NCBI RefSeq assembly: GCF_001632845.1
Contig: NZ_CP011994.1
Location: forward strand, 2,552,001 to 2,616,000
Direction: 5' to 3'
Origin: Ectothiorhodospira sp. BSL-9
GTDB taxonomy: Bacteria > Pseudomonadota > Gammaproteobacteria > Ectothiorhodospirales > Ectothiorhodospiraceae
DNA: 64,000 bases
Shown piece after piece: positions 55,633 through 64,000 of the stretch; positions within the stretch are counted from its first letter, which is position 1, and each line of letters opens with the position of its first letter. The notes under the pieces are model-generated. The model was not told where the DNA came from, searched no databases, and saw only the letters and a list, made by a program, of their open reading frames with translations. The position numbers were made by a program, and so were the translations under genes.

Positions 55633-57660
55633 TCAGAACTCGGCACTCAGGGTAAACCAGGCCCCCGTCTTGCGAGGGTTGGCACGCCAGTTCGAGTCCG
55701 GCGAGCGGGTGTCGTAGCCACTGGCCAGCAGGTCGGTGATGGAAAGTGAGGCTTCCACCCTGGGGGACAGGTCGTAGGTCAGGTGAAGATCCAGGAAACC
55801 GTCCCCCGCGTCCGCGGGGCGACTGCCGGGATCATCAATCCACTGTACATCGCTGTAGTGGTAGTAGCTGGTCATGATGCGCCAGTCATCACTGGGGCGC
55901 AGGATCATGCCCAGGTTCAGCACATGGGAAGGTACGGAATCAGCCTGTGTCTGGCCGTGATCATCACTACGGGCCTGCATCAGGCTCAGCCCGCCCATCA
56001 GGCGCAGGCGCCGGTGGGGGCGGTAGCCGAATTCGGCCTCCACACCGCTGATGCGCAGGCTGCCTTCGTTGCGGAATACCCCGGGGGGCTGTGCATTGAT
56101 GATGGCCTCGTAGGGCATCTGGATGATCCGTTCGATGGTGTTGTGAAACCCCTTGAGGTCGACAGTGACGCGACCTTGGTCGAATTGCCCATGGTAACCC
56201 AGTTCGTAGGAGCGGATGACCTCCGCCTGGAGGTTGTCTTCGGTGGTGAGTAAAGCATTTTCGCTGTAAGGAGGGCGGGCCGCAGCGAAGGCCTCCACAA
56301 GGCTGGGTGTTCGTATGGCGCGCGAGGTGACCAGGCGGATACTGTGTTGCTCACTGGCAATAAAGGTAATACCAGCCCGGGGCATGAATTCACCACCCAC
56401 AAGGTCATTGTGTTCGTACATCCCGCCCAGATGCACCAACCATTGGGGAGTCGGCTTCCATTCCAAGTGGCCAAATAGCCGGTAGAGTTCATTGCTGATC
56501 CAGTCACCATCATCGAAATAATAGTTTGAGCGTGAGCGATCCACCCGGATTCCTCCGCCCAGTACCAGTTGTGTATCGCTGGCGGGCTTGGAGTGCCGTT
56601 CCAACTCTAAATCGTGGCGGCGGGATGTGGCCTTGCCGCGGCGATCAGGTGTGATTGCAAACTCATCCCAAGTGGTGTTTTGCTCGAAATAATATTGAAA
56701 TACATGGTGGGTCTCCATGTCCCGCTGATCCTCAAGTCGCAAATGCACATATCCACCGTCCACTTGGTCGTTGCGAAATATGGGTTGTTCGCCTTCACCG
56801 GTGGTCTTTCGGGACTCAGCAAGGCCGGTACCAGCCATGAGGACCAAACCAGGCGCAAAATGCCAATCGGCGCGCGCATTTACCTTCGTCAACGTGAATT
56901 CATCGTGTTGCTCGCTAAGACCATCACTGGACTTTTGCCCGGCGGTTATCCGATAGGAAAGGGCAGCGTCTGGGGTGCTTGCTCCGAGACGATACTGAAC
57001 GTCGCGAATACCTGCCGTACCCAGGCTTGTCGATAGTAGCTGTCCCTGAGTGTCTCCAGAATGGCGTGTCAGTATGTTAACAATGGCGGAAAAGGAATTA
57101 GAGCCGTATGCAGCGGCATTGGGTCCCCGAATGACTTCGATGCGTTCGATTTCCTCCAGAGACAGCCCCAGTTCGGCCCACTGAGCACCACCGTTGGTGG
57201 GGCTATAAATCGATCGGCCATCAATCAGCACCTGCATCTGGCGAGCAAACTGCTGTCCTAGACCTTGGTAAACGACCATGGGCTGTCTGCCATTGTGTTG
57301 CCCGATGATGAATCCTGGCACCAGTCGAAGCAGGTCCGTCAGGTCGCGAGCCTGGCTGGCCTGCAGCCACTCCCGGTCGATGACCGTAATGGATGCCGGC
57401 GCCTCGGAGAGAGGCTGCTCCAGACGGGTGGCCGTCAGGGCCACCGGCAGATCCATGAAAAAATCCTGCTCCGTGGGGGACCATTCGCCAGCCCAGGCGG
57501 GCAGGCCAAGTGGCAGGAGCAGGGTCGTGCCCATGAGCCATGGAAGGGTTCTGCCAGCAGTGCAGCGGCATGCCTTTGACGGATGACGGTGACGAGCCAT
57601 GGTCTTTGGTGTTTGCCCGGAACCCGGATGGGCGGGAATTGAGGTGAGTTTCAGCTTCAT
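55633..57660 (-). CDS. TonB-dependent receptor, copy B of the sensor operon
   Basis: 675 residues from an ATG at 57660 that overlaps the previous gene's stop (ATGA). The plug shows FMDLPVALTATRLEQPLSEAPASITVIDREW and VIRGPNAAAYGSNSFSAIVNILTRHSG; the barrel ends in a terminal Phe (WFTLSAEF). It is clearly paralogous to the receptor at 58618-60645, sharing most of the plug. A stretch of the barrel at about 56500-57100 is lower in GC than its surroundings. Confidence 0.9.
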   Translation of the reverse strand: MKLKLTSIPAHPGSGQTPKTMARHRHPSKACRCTAGRTLPWLMGTTLLLPLGLPAWAGEWSPTEQDFFMDLPVALTATRLEQPLSEAPASITVIDREWLQASQARDLTDLLRLVPGFIIGQHNGRQPMVVYQGLGQQFARQMQVLIDGRSIYSPTNGGAQWAELGLSLEEIERIEVIRGPNAAAYGSNSFSAIVNILTRHSGDTQGQLLSTSLGTAGIRDVQYRLGASTPDAALSYRITAGQKSSDGLSEQHDEFTLTKVNARADWHFAPGLVLMAGTGLAESRKTTGEGEQPIFRNDQVDGGYVHLRLEDQRDMETHHVFQYYFEQNTTWDEFAITPDRRGKATSRRHDLELERHSKPASDTQLVLGGGIRVDRSRSNYYFDDGDWISNELYRLFGHLEWKPTPQWLVHLGGMYEHNDLVGGEFMPRAGITFIASEQHSIRLVTSRAIRTPSLVEAFAAARPPYSENALLTTEDNLQAEVIRSYELGYHGQFDQGRVTVDLKGFHNTIERIIQMPYEAIINAQPPGVFRNEGSLRISGVEAEFGYRPHRRLRLMGGLSLMQARSDDHGQTQADSVPSHVLNLGMILRPSDDWRIMTSYYHYSDVQWIDDPGSRPADAGDGFLDLHLTYDLSPRVEASLSITDLLASGYDTRSPDSNWRANPRKTGAWFTLSAEF

Positions 57661-58574
57661 GGGGCCACCTGGATACGTAATGACCGGGCTACATACGGGT
57701 TGATCGCCACTTCGTGTCGTTCCGTGTGATGTCGCTGGGCGCTCCACTGGGGCTGTCCGCTCTCCAGCGACTGGAGCAGCATGGCGGCTTCCTTTCCGAG
57801 TTGTTCTGGAGTGGCATGAATGGAGATCAGCGCCCCCGCCCTTAGCAGGCTCTCTGAATGCGCAATCAGGGGTGTTCTATGGCGGTAGGTGGTCATCACG
57901 ATGCTGACGATGGTGCGCGGGTTGTAAACGCGCCGATCCGGGACGGTCAGGATGGCGTCGGCCCGCTCCGAAGCGCGCGCGAAGGTACGGATCAGATCGT
58001 TTTCCTGATAGCTGACAAAACGCTCGACTCCCGTGGCCCCGTTGCTTTCATGGCTCGCCAATCCTTCCACGGGGGATGCGCGGGAGGGGCCCTCAATCAA
58101 CGCCAGACGATTGATGCCGGGAAGCACTTCCCGAGCGATCGCCATGCGTTGCTCCAGGGGGATGTCCATGAAGATGGCCGCCAGGCGGTCCGTGTCGCCA
58201 TGGGTCTGGACGGCCAGTTCGAAGGACTGGCGCGGGATGGTGATGCTCAGGATGTGGGCTTCACTGAGGCCTGGCAGGGCCCGGTTAAGGGAGCGGGTGC
58301 CGGAAGTGATGACCAGGCAGCGATGGCAGTCCCAGATGGACAACCATGCTTCGGTGTCGGGGTGTCCCAAGGCGGCATACACCATCCGCCCATTGGGCAC
58401 GTCATGGATTTGGCCGAAGATGCTTTGATGCGGGCCACTGTCCTCACTGGCCAGAAAGAGAATACGCTCCCACTGGGGGCTGCCCGCCGAGGCGTCGGGC
58501 ACCGGCAACAACAGGCTGCCGGCCAGTAAGGCCAGCGCCAGGATAAGCCGGTGGGGATGAGCGATCCTTGTCAT
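57657..58574 (-). CDS. Periplasmic substrate-binding protein (ABC_sub_bind family), copy A
   Basis: 305 residues. Signal peptide (LILALALLAGSLLLPVPDASA), mature domain paralogous to copy B: both have FLASExxPHQ-type openings, CxxC (DCHRC), TSGTRS, AAIFMDIPLEQR and TVPDRRVYNPRTIVSIVMTTYR. Begins 43 bp after the first TonB-receptor gene. Similar proteins elsewhere sense or carry small molecules; ligand unknown. Confidence 0.82.
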   Translation of the reverse strand: MTRIAHPHRLILALALLAGSLLLPVPDASAGSPQWERILFLASEDSGPHQSIFGQIHDVPNGRMVYAALGHPDTEAWLSIWDCHRCLVITSGTRSLNRALPGLSEAHILSITIPRQSFELAVQTHGDTDRLAAIFMDIPLEQRMAIAREVLPGINRLALIEGPSRASPVEGLASHESNGATGVERFVSYQENDLIRTFARASERADAILTVPDRRVYNPRTIVSIVMTTYRHRTPLIAHSESLLRAGALISIHATPEQLGKEAAMLLQSLESGQPQWSAQRHHTERHEVAINPYVARSLRIQVAP

Positions 58575-58617
58575 GAAGTGGGCGTTCCTTCTGTGCGGGC
58601 TGTTCCGCTCGCGGTGC

Positions 58618-60645
58618 CTAGAACTCCAGGGAGAGGCTTAGGTAGGCTTCGGTGGATCGGCGGTTGCCGCGCCGGTTGGGGCCATCCACGCGGCTGTCAA
58701 AGCCACTGGCCAGCACATCTCTCACTGAAAGTGCAGCGGAGGCATGGGGCCCCAGGGTGCGACTCACGTGCAGGTCCAGGAAACCGTCTCCTGCATCCAG
58801 GGGCGGACTGTCCATAACCGGGTCATCAAGCCAGTCGATGGAGCCGTAGTGGTAATACTCCGCGGTGAGTGTCCAGGGGTTGTCGGGTGTGAACATCAAC
58901 CCCAGATTGGCCGTATGCCCCGGTATGGAATCGGCCTGTGGTTGGGCGTCTTCGTCCACCTGGGATGTGCTCAGCAGGGCGAATCCCCCCAGCAGACGCA
59001 GACGGGGTGTGGGCCGGTAATCCCATTGGGTTTCAAGGCCCTGCAGGGTCAAGCCTCCGATATTGCGGAACTCGCCCCCCTCTTCGGCTTGATTGAAGGC
59101 GGCATAAGGAACCTGGATCAGGTCTTGCAATTGGTTACGAAACAGTTTTACGTCAGTCGTCAGCCGACCATCGGCAAACTGGCCGTGGTAGCCCAACTCA
59201 AGAGAATGAATGACCTCTGGCTCGAGTCCGCCCTGCGATCTAGTGAGGGTTCGTTCCTGGTCGGGTCTCGAGCGGTCGACGATGTTGATTTCCTCTTCCG
59301 CCAGGCTCGGGGTTCGCGTGGCTCGAGACGCCACGAGGCGAAGACTGTGCTCTGGATGGGGCATATAGACAACGGCCGCCCTGGGCATGAGGTTATCCTT
59401 GGTGATGTCGTTGTATTCGTACATGCCTCCCAGGTTGACCAGCCATTGAGGCGTCGGAGACCACTCCCAGTGGCCGAATACCCGATAGAACTCGTTCTCA
59501 ATCCATCCCCGGTCATCAAAATAATAGGACGACGCGGAACGATCGAGTCTTGCACTGCCGCCGTAAACGACCCTGGAGTCGGGAGAGAGGCGGCGTGATG
59601 ACTCCAGTTCCAGATCATGACGTTGTGCCCGGGATTCAAGGGTGGTGGTGTAGCGATCACCTTCCGCATTCAGAGCTTCGAAATCATCCTCCAGGTCATG
59701 GAACTGGAAGTAATACTGCAACCTGTGGGTCGTATCCGCGTCGCGGCTATCCTGGAGTTGCAGGTGAAGGTGGCCGAAGTCGCGAGTGAATTCCCGGTTT
59801 GGTAGTGCGCCCAGTGCGCCTTGTACGCCGTCGATGCCTTTACGGGATTGGCCCAGCCCAAGCTGGGTGGTGATGCCAATCCCGGGCAGGGGGTTCCAGT
59901 CGGACCGGGCGCTGAAGGTGTCGATGCGACGCTGGTCGTGTTTGTCCGGAAAGCCGTCGTCCTCCTTGCGCTGGATGGCCACCCGATAGTGGCCTTGCTC
60001 GGTATCACCGCCGTAACGCCAGCGCAGGTCGCGAACCCCATTGGACCCCAGGCGGGTGGACACCCGGTTACCCTGCGTCTCGGCGGAATGCCGGGTGAGG
60101 ATATTGATGATCGCGAAGAAGGAATTGGAGCCATAGGCGGCGGCGTTGGGCCCGCGGATGACTTCTATCCGCTCGATGTCATCCGGCGTGAGATCCAGGA
60201 TGCCCCATTGAGTGCCCCCGTTGATGGAGGTGTAAATGGAGCGGCCATCCACCAGCACCTGGAGTTGTCGCACAAACTGTTCGGAAAACCCGTGGTAGGT
60301 CACGATAGGGCGCCCACCGTTGGCGGAGCCCACCACCACCCCCGGCACCATGCGCAGCAGTTCATGGATGTCCCGGGCCTGACTGTGGCTGATCCAGTGC
60401 CGGTCGATCACCGTGACCGAGGCGGGCGCCTCGATCAGGGGCTGTTGCAGGCGGGTGGCGGTGAGGGCCACGGGCAGGTCCATGAAATAATCCTGCTCGG
60501 TGGGCCATGCCTCCTCGCCGAACGCGGGGAGCGCCAGGCTTGCCCCCATCAGGCCCAGACCGGTGAGCCCCATCCAGCGACATCGGCGCGAAAACGGGCG
60601 TGTCCAGCCGTGCTTCGGCGGCATTTCGAAAGGGGTGTCCGGCAT
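58618..60645 (-). CDS. TonB-dependent receptor, copy A of the sensor operon
   Basis: 675 residues from an ATG at 60645 with no clear ribosome-binding site; a start 21 bases inside (MPPKHGW) is possible. Signal region, then FMDLPVALTATRLQQPLIEAPASVTVIDRHW and VIRGPNAAAYGSNSFFAIINILTRHS; barrel ends in LSLSLEF. First gene of the five-gene operon. Only 39 bp separate it from the divergent cysM start, so the promoters overlap. Confidence 0.9.
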   Translation of the reverse strand: MPDTPFEMPPKHGWTRPFSRRCRWMGLTGLGLMGASLALPAFGEEAWPTEQDYFMDLPVALTATRLQQPLIEAPASVTVIDRHWISHSQARDIHELLRMVPGVVVGSANGGRPIVTYHGFSEQFVRQLQVLVDGRSIYTSINGGTQWGILDLTPDDIERIEVIRGPNAAAYGSNSFFAIINILTRHSAETQGNRVSTRLGSNGVRDLRWRYGGDTEQGHYRVAIQRKEDDGFPDKHDQRRIDTFSARSDWNPLPGIGITTQLGLGQSRKGIDGVQGALGALPNREFTRDFGHLHLQLQDSRDADTTHRLQYYFQFHDLEDDFEALNAEGDRYTTTLESRAQRHDLELESSRRLSPDSRVVYGGSARLDRSASSYYFDDRGWIENEFYRVFGHWEWSPTPQWLVNLGGMYEYNDITKDNLMPRAAVVYMPHPEHSLRLVASRATRTPSLAEEEINIVDRSRPDQERTLTRSQGGLEPEVIHSLELGYHGQFADGRLTTDVKLFRNQLQDLIQVPYAAFNQAEEGGEFRNIGGLTLQGLETQWDYRPTPRLRLLGGFALLSTSQVDEDAQPQADSIPGHTANLGLMFTPDNPWTLTAEYYHYGSIDWLDDPVMDSPPLDAGDGFLDLHVSRTLGPHASAALSVRDVLASGFDSRVDGPNRRGNRRSTEAYLSLSLEF

Positions 60646-60648
60646 GGT

Positions 60649-60654
60649 TATAAT
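60649..60654 (+). promoter_or_regulatory. Probable -10 element of cysM in the 39-bp divergent region
   Basis: A perfect TATAAT lies 31 bp before the cysM start. The -35 region is poor. The same hexamer is inside the start region of the divergent TonB receptor operon. Confidence 0.45.
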
Positions 60655-60684
60655 GGGCCCTGAGTCTCGAGGCGACCTTTAACG

Positions 60685-61575
60685 ATGAATTATCCGACGA
60701 TGGAATCCTGCGTGGGCAACACGCCCCTGGTACGGCTGCAACGCCTGCCGGGTGACACCTCCAATGTGCTGCTGGGCAAACTGGAGGGTGATAACCCCGC
60801 CGGTTCGGTGAAGGATCGCCCGGCCATGAGCATGATCCGCCATGCGGAGGAACGCGGCGACATCCGCCCCGGCGACATCCTCATTGAGGCCACCAGCGGC
60901 AACACCGGCATCGCCCTGGCCATGGCCGCCGCCATCCGTGGATACCGGCTGGTGCTTATTATGCCGGAAAACATGAGTTCTGAAAGGCGCGCGACCATGA
61001 AGGCCTTTGGCGCCGAGATTATCCTGGTCACCAAAGGCGAGGGCATGGAGGGTGCGCGGGACCTGGCCCAGCAGATGCAGGCCGAGGGCAAGGGCCGCGT
61101 GCTGGATCAGTTTGCCAACGCGGACAACCCCCGCGCCCACTATGAAACCACCGGGCCGGAGTTGTGGCGAGACACCCAGGGGCAGATCACCCATTTTGTC
61201 AGTTCCATGGGGACCACCGGCACCATCATGGGGGTGTCGCGTTACCTGAAGGAGCAGAATCCCAACATCCAGATCATTGGTGTGCAGCCCACTGAAGGGT
61301 CCAGCATCCCGGGCATCCGCCGCTGGCCTGAGGCCTATCTGCCGCGCATCTTTGATCCTGCCGCCGTGGACAGGGTGATTGACGTCTCCCAGGATGAGGC
61401 CGAAAAGACCATGCGGCGACTGGCCGCAGAGGAGGGCATTTTTTCGGGTGTCTCCTCCGGAGGCGCCATGGCCGCGGCCCTGAGGCTGTCGGCGGAACTG
61501 GAAAATGCCGTGATCGCATCCATTGTCTGTGACCGTGGTGACCGCTATATCTCCACTGGCGTGTTTCCCGCATGA
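60685..61575 (+). CDS. cysM: Cysteine synthase B (O-acetylserine sulfhydrylase)
   Basis: 296 residues. The PLP-lysine is in NPAGSVKDRPAM, the substrate loop in EATSGNTGIALAMAA and the phosphate-binding GTTGTIMG. The shorter length and RxxxP pattern fit CysM more than CysK. CysM can use thiosulfate, relevant in a sulfur bacterium. It overlaps the next gene by four bases. Confidence 0.93.
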   Translation: MNYPTMESCVGNTPLVRLQRLPGDTSNVLLGKLEGDNPAGSVKDRPAMSMIRHAEERGDIRPGDILIEATSGNTGIALAMAAAIRGYRLVLIMPENMSSERRATMKAFGAEIILVTKGEGMEGARDLAQQMQAEGKGRVLDQFANADNPRAHYETTGPELWRDTQGQITHFVSSMGTTGTIMGVSRYLKEQNPNIQIIGVQPTEGSSIPGIRRWPEAYLPRIFDPAAVDRVIDVSQDEAEKTMRRLAAEEGIFSGVSSGGAMAAALRLSAELENAVIASIVCDRGDRYISTGVFPA

Positions 61576-62372
61576 CGGCCGCGTTCGCAGAACCGGTGAT
61601 GGTCTTTGATATCGAGACCATCCCCGACGTAAAGGGCGGCCGCAGGATTCATGGCCTGGAAGATCTGGACGACGCCAAGGCCGCCAAGGCCCTGTCGCAA
61701 CTCAGGTTGCAGAAGACCGGTAGCGAGTTTCTGGCCCTCCATCTGCATCGGGTGGTGGCCATCTCCGTGGTGCTGGCCACACGGGATCAGTTGCGGGTGT
61801 GGTCCCTGGGCAGCCCGGACTCGGATGAGGCCGAGCTGGTGCGACGCTTCTTCGAGGGGATCGAGCGCTATGCCCCCACCCTGGTGACCTGGAACGGTGG
61901 CGGATTCGATCTGCCGGTGTTGCATTATCGCTCGCTGCTTCACAAGGTCTCGGCGCCCCGGTACTGGGATACCGGCGATGACGATCGCAGCTTTCGTTAC
62001 AACAATTACCTCTCCCGCTTTCACTGGCGCCACGTGGACCTGATGGATGTGCTGGCCGGCTTTCAGATGCGCGCCAATGCGCCCCTGGACGAGATCGCCA
62101 CCTTGCTGGGTTTTCCCGGCAAGATGGGAATGAACGGCGCCCACGTGTGGGATGCCTGGCTGGCCGGGGATATCCAGGGTATTCGCGACTACTGCGAGAC
62201 GGATGTGCTCAACACCTACCTGGTCTTTCTGCGCTTTGAACACCTCAGAGGCCGCCTCAGCGATGAAGGCCTGGCCCGGGAAGAGGGGCGCGTGGCCGAA
62301 TTGTTGCGGGCTTCAGAAGCCACCCACCTGCAGGCCTTCCACCAGGCCTGGCTCGGACACCCCCCGGAATGA
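61572..62372 (+). CDS. 3'-5' exonuclease (DEDDy, PolB-associated type)
   Basis: 266 residues. The exonuclease motifs are VFDIETIPD (motif I), VTWNGGGFDLPV (motif II) and YCETDVLNTY (motif III). It is a stand-alone nuclease of the family found next to rlmD in several gammaproteobacteria. Overlaps cysM and rlmD by four bases each (ATGA), so the three genes are co-translated. Confidence 0.9.
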   Translation: MTAAFAEPVMVFDIETIPDVKGGRRIHGLEDLDDAKAAKALSQLRLQKTGSEFLALHLHRVVAISVVLATRDQLRVWSLGSPDSDEAELVRRFFEGIERYAPTLVTWNGGGFDLPVLHYRSLLHKVSAPRYWDTGDDDRSFRYNNYLSRFHWRHVDLMDVLAGFQMRANAPLDEIATLLGFPGKMGMNGAHVWDAWLAGDIQGIRDYCETDVLNTYLVFLRFEHLRGRLSDEGLAREEGRVAELLRASEATHLQAFHQAWLGHPPE

Positions 62373-63700
62373 GTGCCAGAAAACGCAATAAATTGCCTGA
62401 CGAGCCCGTTCAGGCCCATATCGATTCCATGACCCACGAAGGACGCGGTGTTGCCCGCCTGGACGGCAAGGCCGTCTTCGTGGACGGCGTATTGCCGGGC
62501 GAGACGGTGACTTTCCGTTACACGCGCCGCAGTCGCCGTTACGACGAAGGGCGCGTCGACCAGGTGCTGGAGGCCTCCAGTGATCGGGTGGAACCCCGCT
62601 GTCCCCATTTTGGGGTCTGTGGCGGCTGTGTGCTCCAGCACATGGATCCCTCAGCCCAGGTGCGGGCCAAGGAGCAGGCCATGCTGGAGAATCTCAAGCA
62701 TCTTGGCAGCGTGAGCCCGGACCGGGTGCTTCCTGCCATCACCGGTCCCCGATGGGGTTATCGACGCAAGGCGCGCCTGGGCGTCAAGCATGTGCCCAAG
62801 AAAGGCGGTGTGCTGGTGGGCTTTCGGGAGCGGGGCAGCCCCTATCTGGCCGAACTGGAGATTTGCCATGTGCTTCATCCGGCGGTGGGTGAGCGCATCA
62901 TGGCCCTGCGGGCATTGCTCACCGCCATGCAGGCGCGGGAGCGGATACCACAGATCGAGGTTGGGGTGGGGGATGATGATGCGGTGGCCCTGGTGTTTCG
63001 CCACCTGGATCCGCTCACCGAGGGGGACCGGGAGCGTTTGAAGGCCTTCGGGCAGGACCATGAACTGCAGATCTGGCTGCAGCCCGGTGGCCCGGACAGC
63101 ATCAACCCCCTGTGGCCGGAGTCACCCGCGGATTTGTGTTTCACTCATCCGGAGGAGGGGCTGCGTATCCCGTTTTCCCCTGTGGATTTCATCCAGGTGA
63201 ATCGGGATGTGAACCATCGCATGGTGCCTCAGGCCATGGAGCTATTGCAGGTGGCACCGGAGCATGGGGTGCTGGACCTGTTCTGCGGGCTGGGTAACTT
63301 CACTCTGCCACTGGCCCGGCGGGCTGCCCGGGTGACCGGGGTGGAGGGGGATGCCGCCATGGTGGAACGGGCTCGGGAGAATGCAGTCAAAAATGGTGTT
63401 CATAACACCCGTTACTTTGCCGCGGATCTGAGTGCGGACCTTGCCGGGGCGACTTGGTTATCCGAGCCGGTGGACCGAGTCCTGCTGGACCCGCCCCGGC
63501 CCGGTGCCTGGGAGGTGCTGGGGCCGGTGGCAGCCCTGGCGCCGGAACGGATCGTCTATGTCTCGTGTAACCCGGCCACGCTGGCGCGAGACGCAGGTGA
63601 ACTGGTCCGCGAGCATGGTTATCGACTGGAAGCGGCGGGTGTCATGGACATGTTTCCGCATACGGCTCACGTGGAGTCCATGGCGGTATTCAGCCGCTGA
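62369..63700 (+). CDS. rlmD: 23S rRNA (uracil1939-C5)-methyltransferase RlmD
   Basis: 443 residues. TRAM domain (IDSMTHEGRGVARLDGKAVFVDGVLPGE), 4Fe-4S Cys (CPHFGVCGGCVLQHM), SAM site (VLDLFCGLGNFTLPLA) and catalytic Cys (YVSCNPATLARD) identify it. Modifies 23S rRNA. Confidence 0.96.
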   Translation: MSARKRNKLPDEPVQAHIDSMTHEGRGVARLDGKAVFVDGVLPGETVTFRYTRRSRRYDEGRVDQVLEASSDRVEPRCPHFGVCGGCVLQHMDPSAQVRAKEQAMLENLKHLGSVSPDRVLPAITGPRWGYRRKARLGVKHVPKKGGVLVGFRERGSPYLAELEICHVLHPAVGERIMALRALLTAMQARERIPQIEVGVGDDDAVALVFRHLDPLTEGDRERLKAFGQDHELQIWLQPGGPDSINPLWPESPADLCFTHPEEGLRIPFSPVDFIQVNRDVNHRMVPQAMELLQVAPEHGVLDLFCGLGNFTLPLARRAARVTGVEGDAAMVERARENAVKNGVHNTRYFAADLSADLAGATWLSEPVDRVLLDPPRPGAWEVLGPVAALAPERIVYVSCNPATLARDAGELVREHGYRLEAAGVMDMFPHTAHVESMAVFSR

Positions 63701-63714
63701 TAGCGAGGCAGATC

Positions 63715-63843
63715 ATGATTGATACCACCACCCTGGTCCTGGCCAAGGGCCTGTTGACGGCCGCCATCCTGCTGGGAGGCTGCGCCTGGCAGCTCTGGTC
63801 GGTGAAGCGGGCGTTGAGGGAGCGGAGGGAGAAGAGGGGCTAG
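63715..63843 (+). CDS. Small membrane protein of 42 residues
   Basis: A frame from an ATG at 63715 with an AGG-containing site. One hydrophobic helix (LVLAKGLLTAAILLGGCAWQLW) is followed by a very basic tail (KRALRERREKRG). It follows rlmD by 14 bp and ends just before a hairpin. Composition and position support a real gene, but no family was recognised. Confidence 0.55.
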   Translation: MIDTTTLVLAKGLLTAAILLGGCAWQLWSVKRALRERREKRG

Positions 63844-63844
63844 C

Positions 63845-63871
63845 GCCCTTCTCCCCTCCGGGGAGAAGGGC
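63845..63871. repeat. REP-like palindrome between small ORF and dapD
   Basis: GCCCTTCTCCCC-TCC-GGGGAGAAGGGC is a perfect 12-bp inverted repeat, followed by GGGGATGAGGGG. Such sequences are dispersed in many proteobacterial genomes. It lies between convergent genes and can terminate both. Confidence 0.75.
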
Positions 63872-63902
63872 TGGGGATGAGGGGACGGGAAAGACCCCGA
63901 AC

Positions 63903-64000
63903 TCAGATGTCCCTCAACAGTTCATTGATGCCCACCTTCGAGCGGGTCTTCTCGTCCACCTTCTTGACGATCACCGCGCAGTACAGGCTGTACTTGCCAT
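63903..64000 (-). CDS. dapD: DapD (tetrahydrodipicolinate N-succinyltransferase), C-terminal end
   Basis: The last 32 codons are visible on the minus strand: [19 protein letters not shown], then [12 protein letters not shown] and a stop. This is the characteristic C-terminus of DapD, the lysine/diaminopimelate pathway enzyme. The rest of the gene is beyond the window edge. Confidence 0.93.
   Translation of the reverse strand, partial: GKYSLYCAVIVKKVDEKTRSKVGINELLRDI

Overview
The window looks like chromosome of a high-GC, purple photosynthetic gammaproteobacterium, most likely of the Ectothiorhodospiraceae (Ectothiorhodospira-like). The evidence is two tandem light-harvesting LH1 beta/alpha (pufBA-type) gene pairs, a CbbR-like Calvin-cycle regulator, the gammaproteobacterial rpoE-rseABC-mucD-lepA-lepB-rnc-era-recO-pdxJ-acpS gene order, and many envelope redox and TonB genes. 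The genus is inferred; the photosynthetic gammaproteobacterial assignment is well supported.

Layout. 1-3.1 kb: a cobalamin-riboswitch-controlled uptake operon on the minus strand (haem-type TonB receptor, then an ABC substrate-binding lipoprotein running off the edge). 3.2-3.7 kb: a mazE antitoxin with a gutted mazF and a perfect 20-bp palindrome upstream. 3.7-7.8 kb: ten-helix membrane protein, cytochrome c'-like protein and a second TonB receptor. 8-10.9 kb: DUF427 protein and the egtB-egtD ergothioneine genes. 11-15.6 kb: a hemerythrin-GGDEF gene split by a 3,432-bp, four-gene transposon whose exact ends and 5-bp target duplication can be read. 15.7-17.7 kb: Slp-like lipoprotein and the two pufBA copies. 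17.8-24 kb: large hybrid sensor kinase, tRNA-Val, cbbR-like regulator, motB/motA. 24-31.8 kb: HDOD protein, ispG, and a YhaO/YhaN nuclease-ATPase pair. 31.8-40.4 kb: SRP RNA, dnaX, ybaB, recR, HIT protein, a beta-barrel-like protein, rsgA, PCD, orn, sulfurtransferase, nadB. 40.7-51.9 kb: the sigma-E envelope-stress operon, then lepA through acpS. 51.9-60.6 kb: a five-gene minus-strand operon made of two tandem TonB-receptor/periplasmic-binding-protein pairs plus a BarA-like hybrid histidine kinase. 60.7-64 kb: cysM, a 3'-5' exonuclease, rlmD, a tiny membrane protein, and the end of dapD.

The best candidate for an undescribed system is the five-gene operon at 51.9-60.6 kb. It has outer-membrane receptors and periplasmic binding proteins but no permease or ATPase, and the second binding protein is translationally coupled to a hybrid kinase. 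That arrangement suggests the binding proteins report an outer-membrane ligand to the kinase instead of feeding a transporter. Other points of note are the reconstructable transposon insertion in the c-di-GMP gene, the orphan near-identical pufBA duplication, the haem-type receptor under a B12 riboswitch, and the degenerate mazF.
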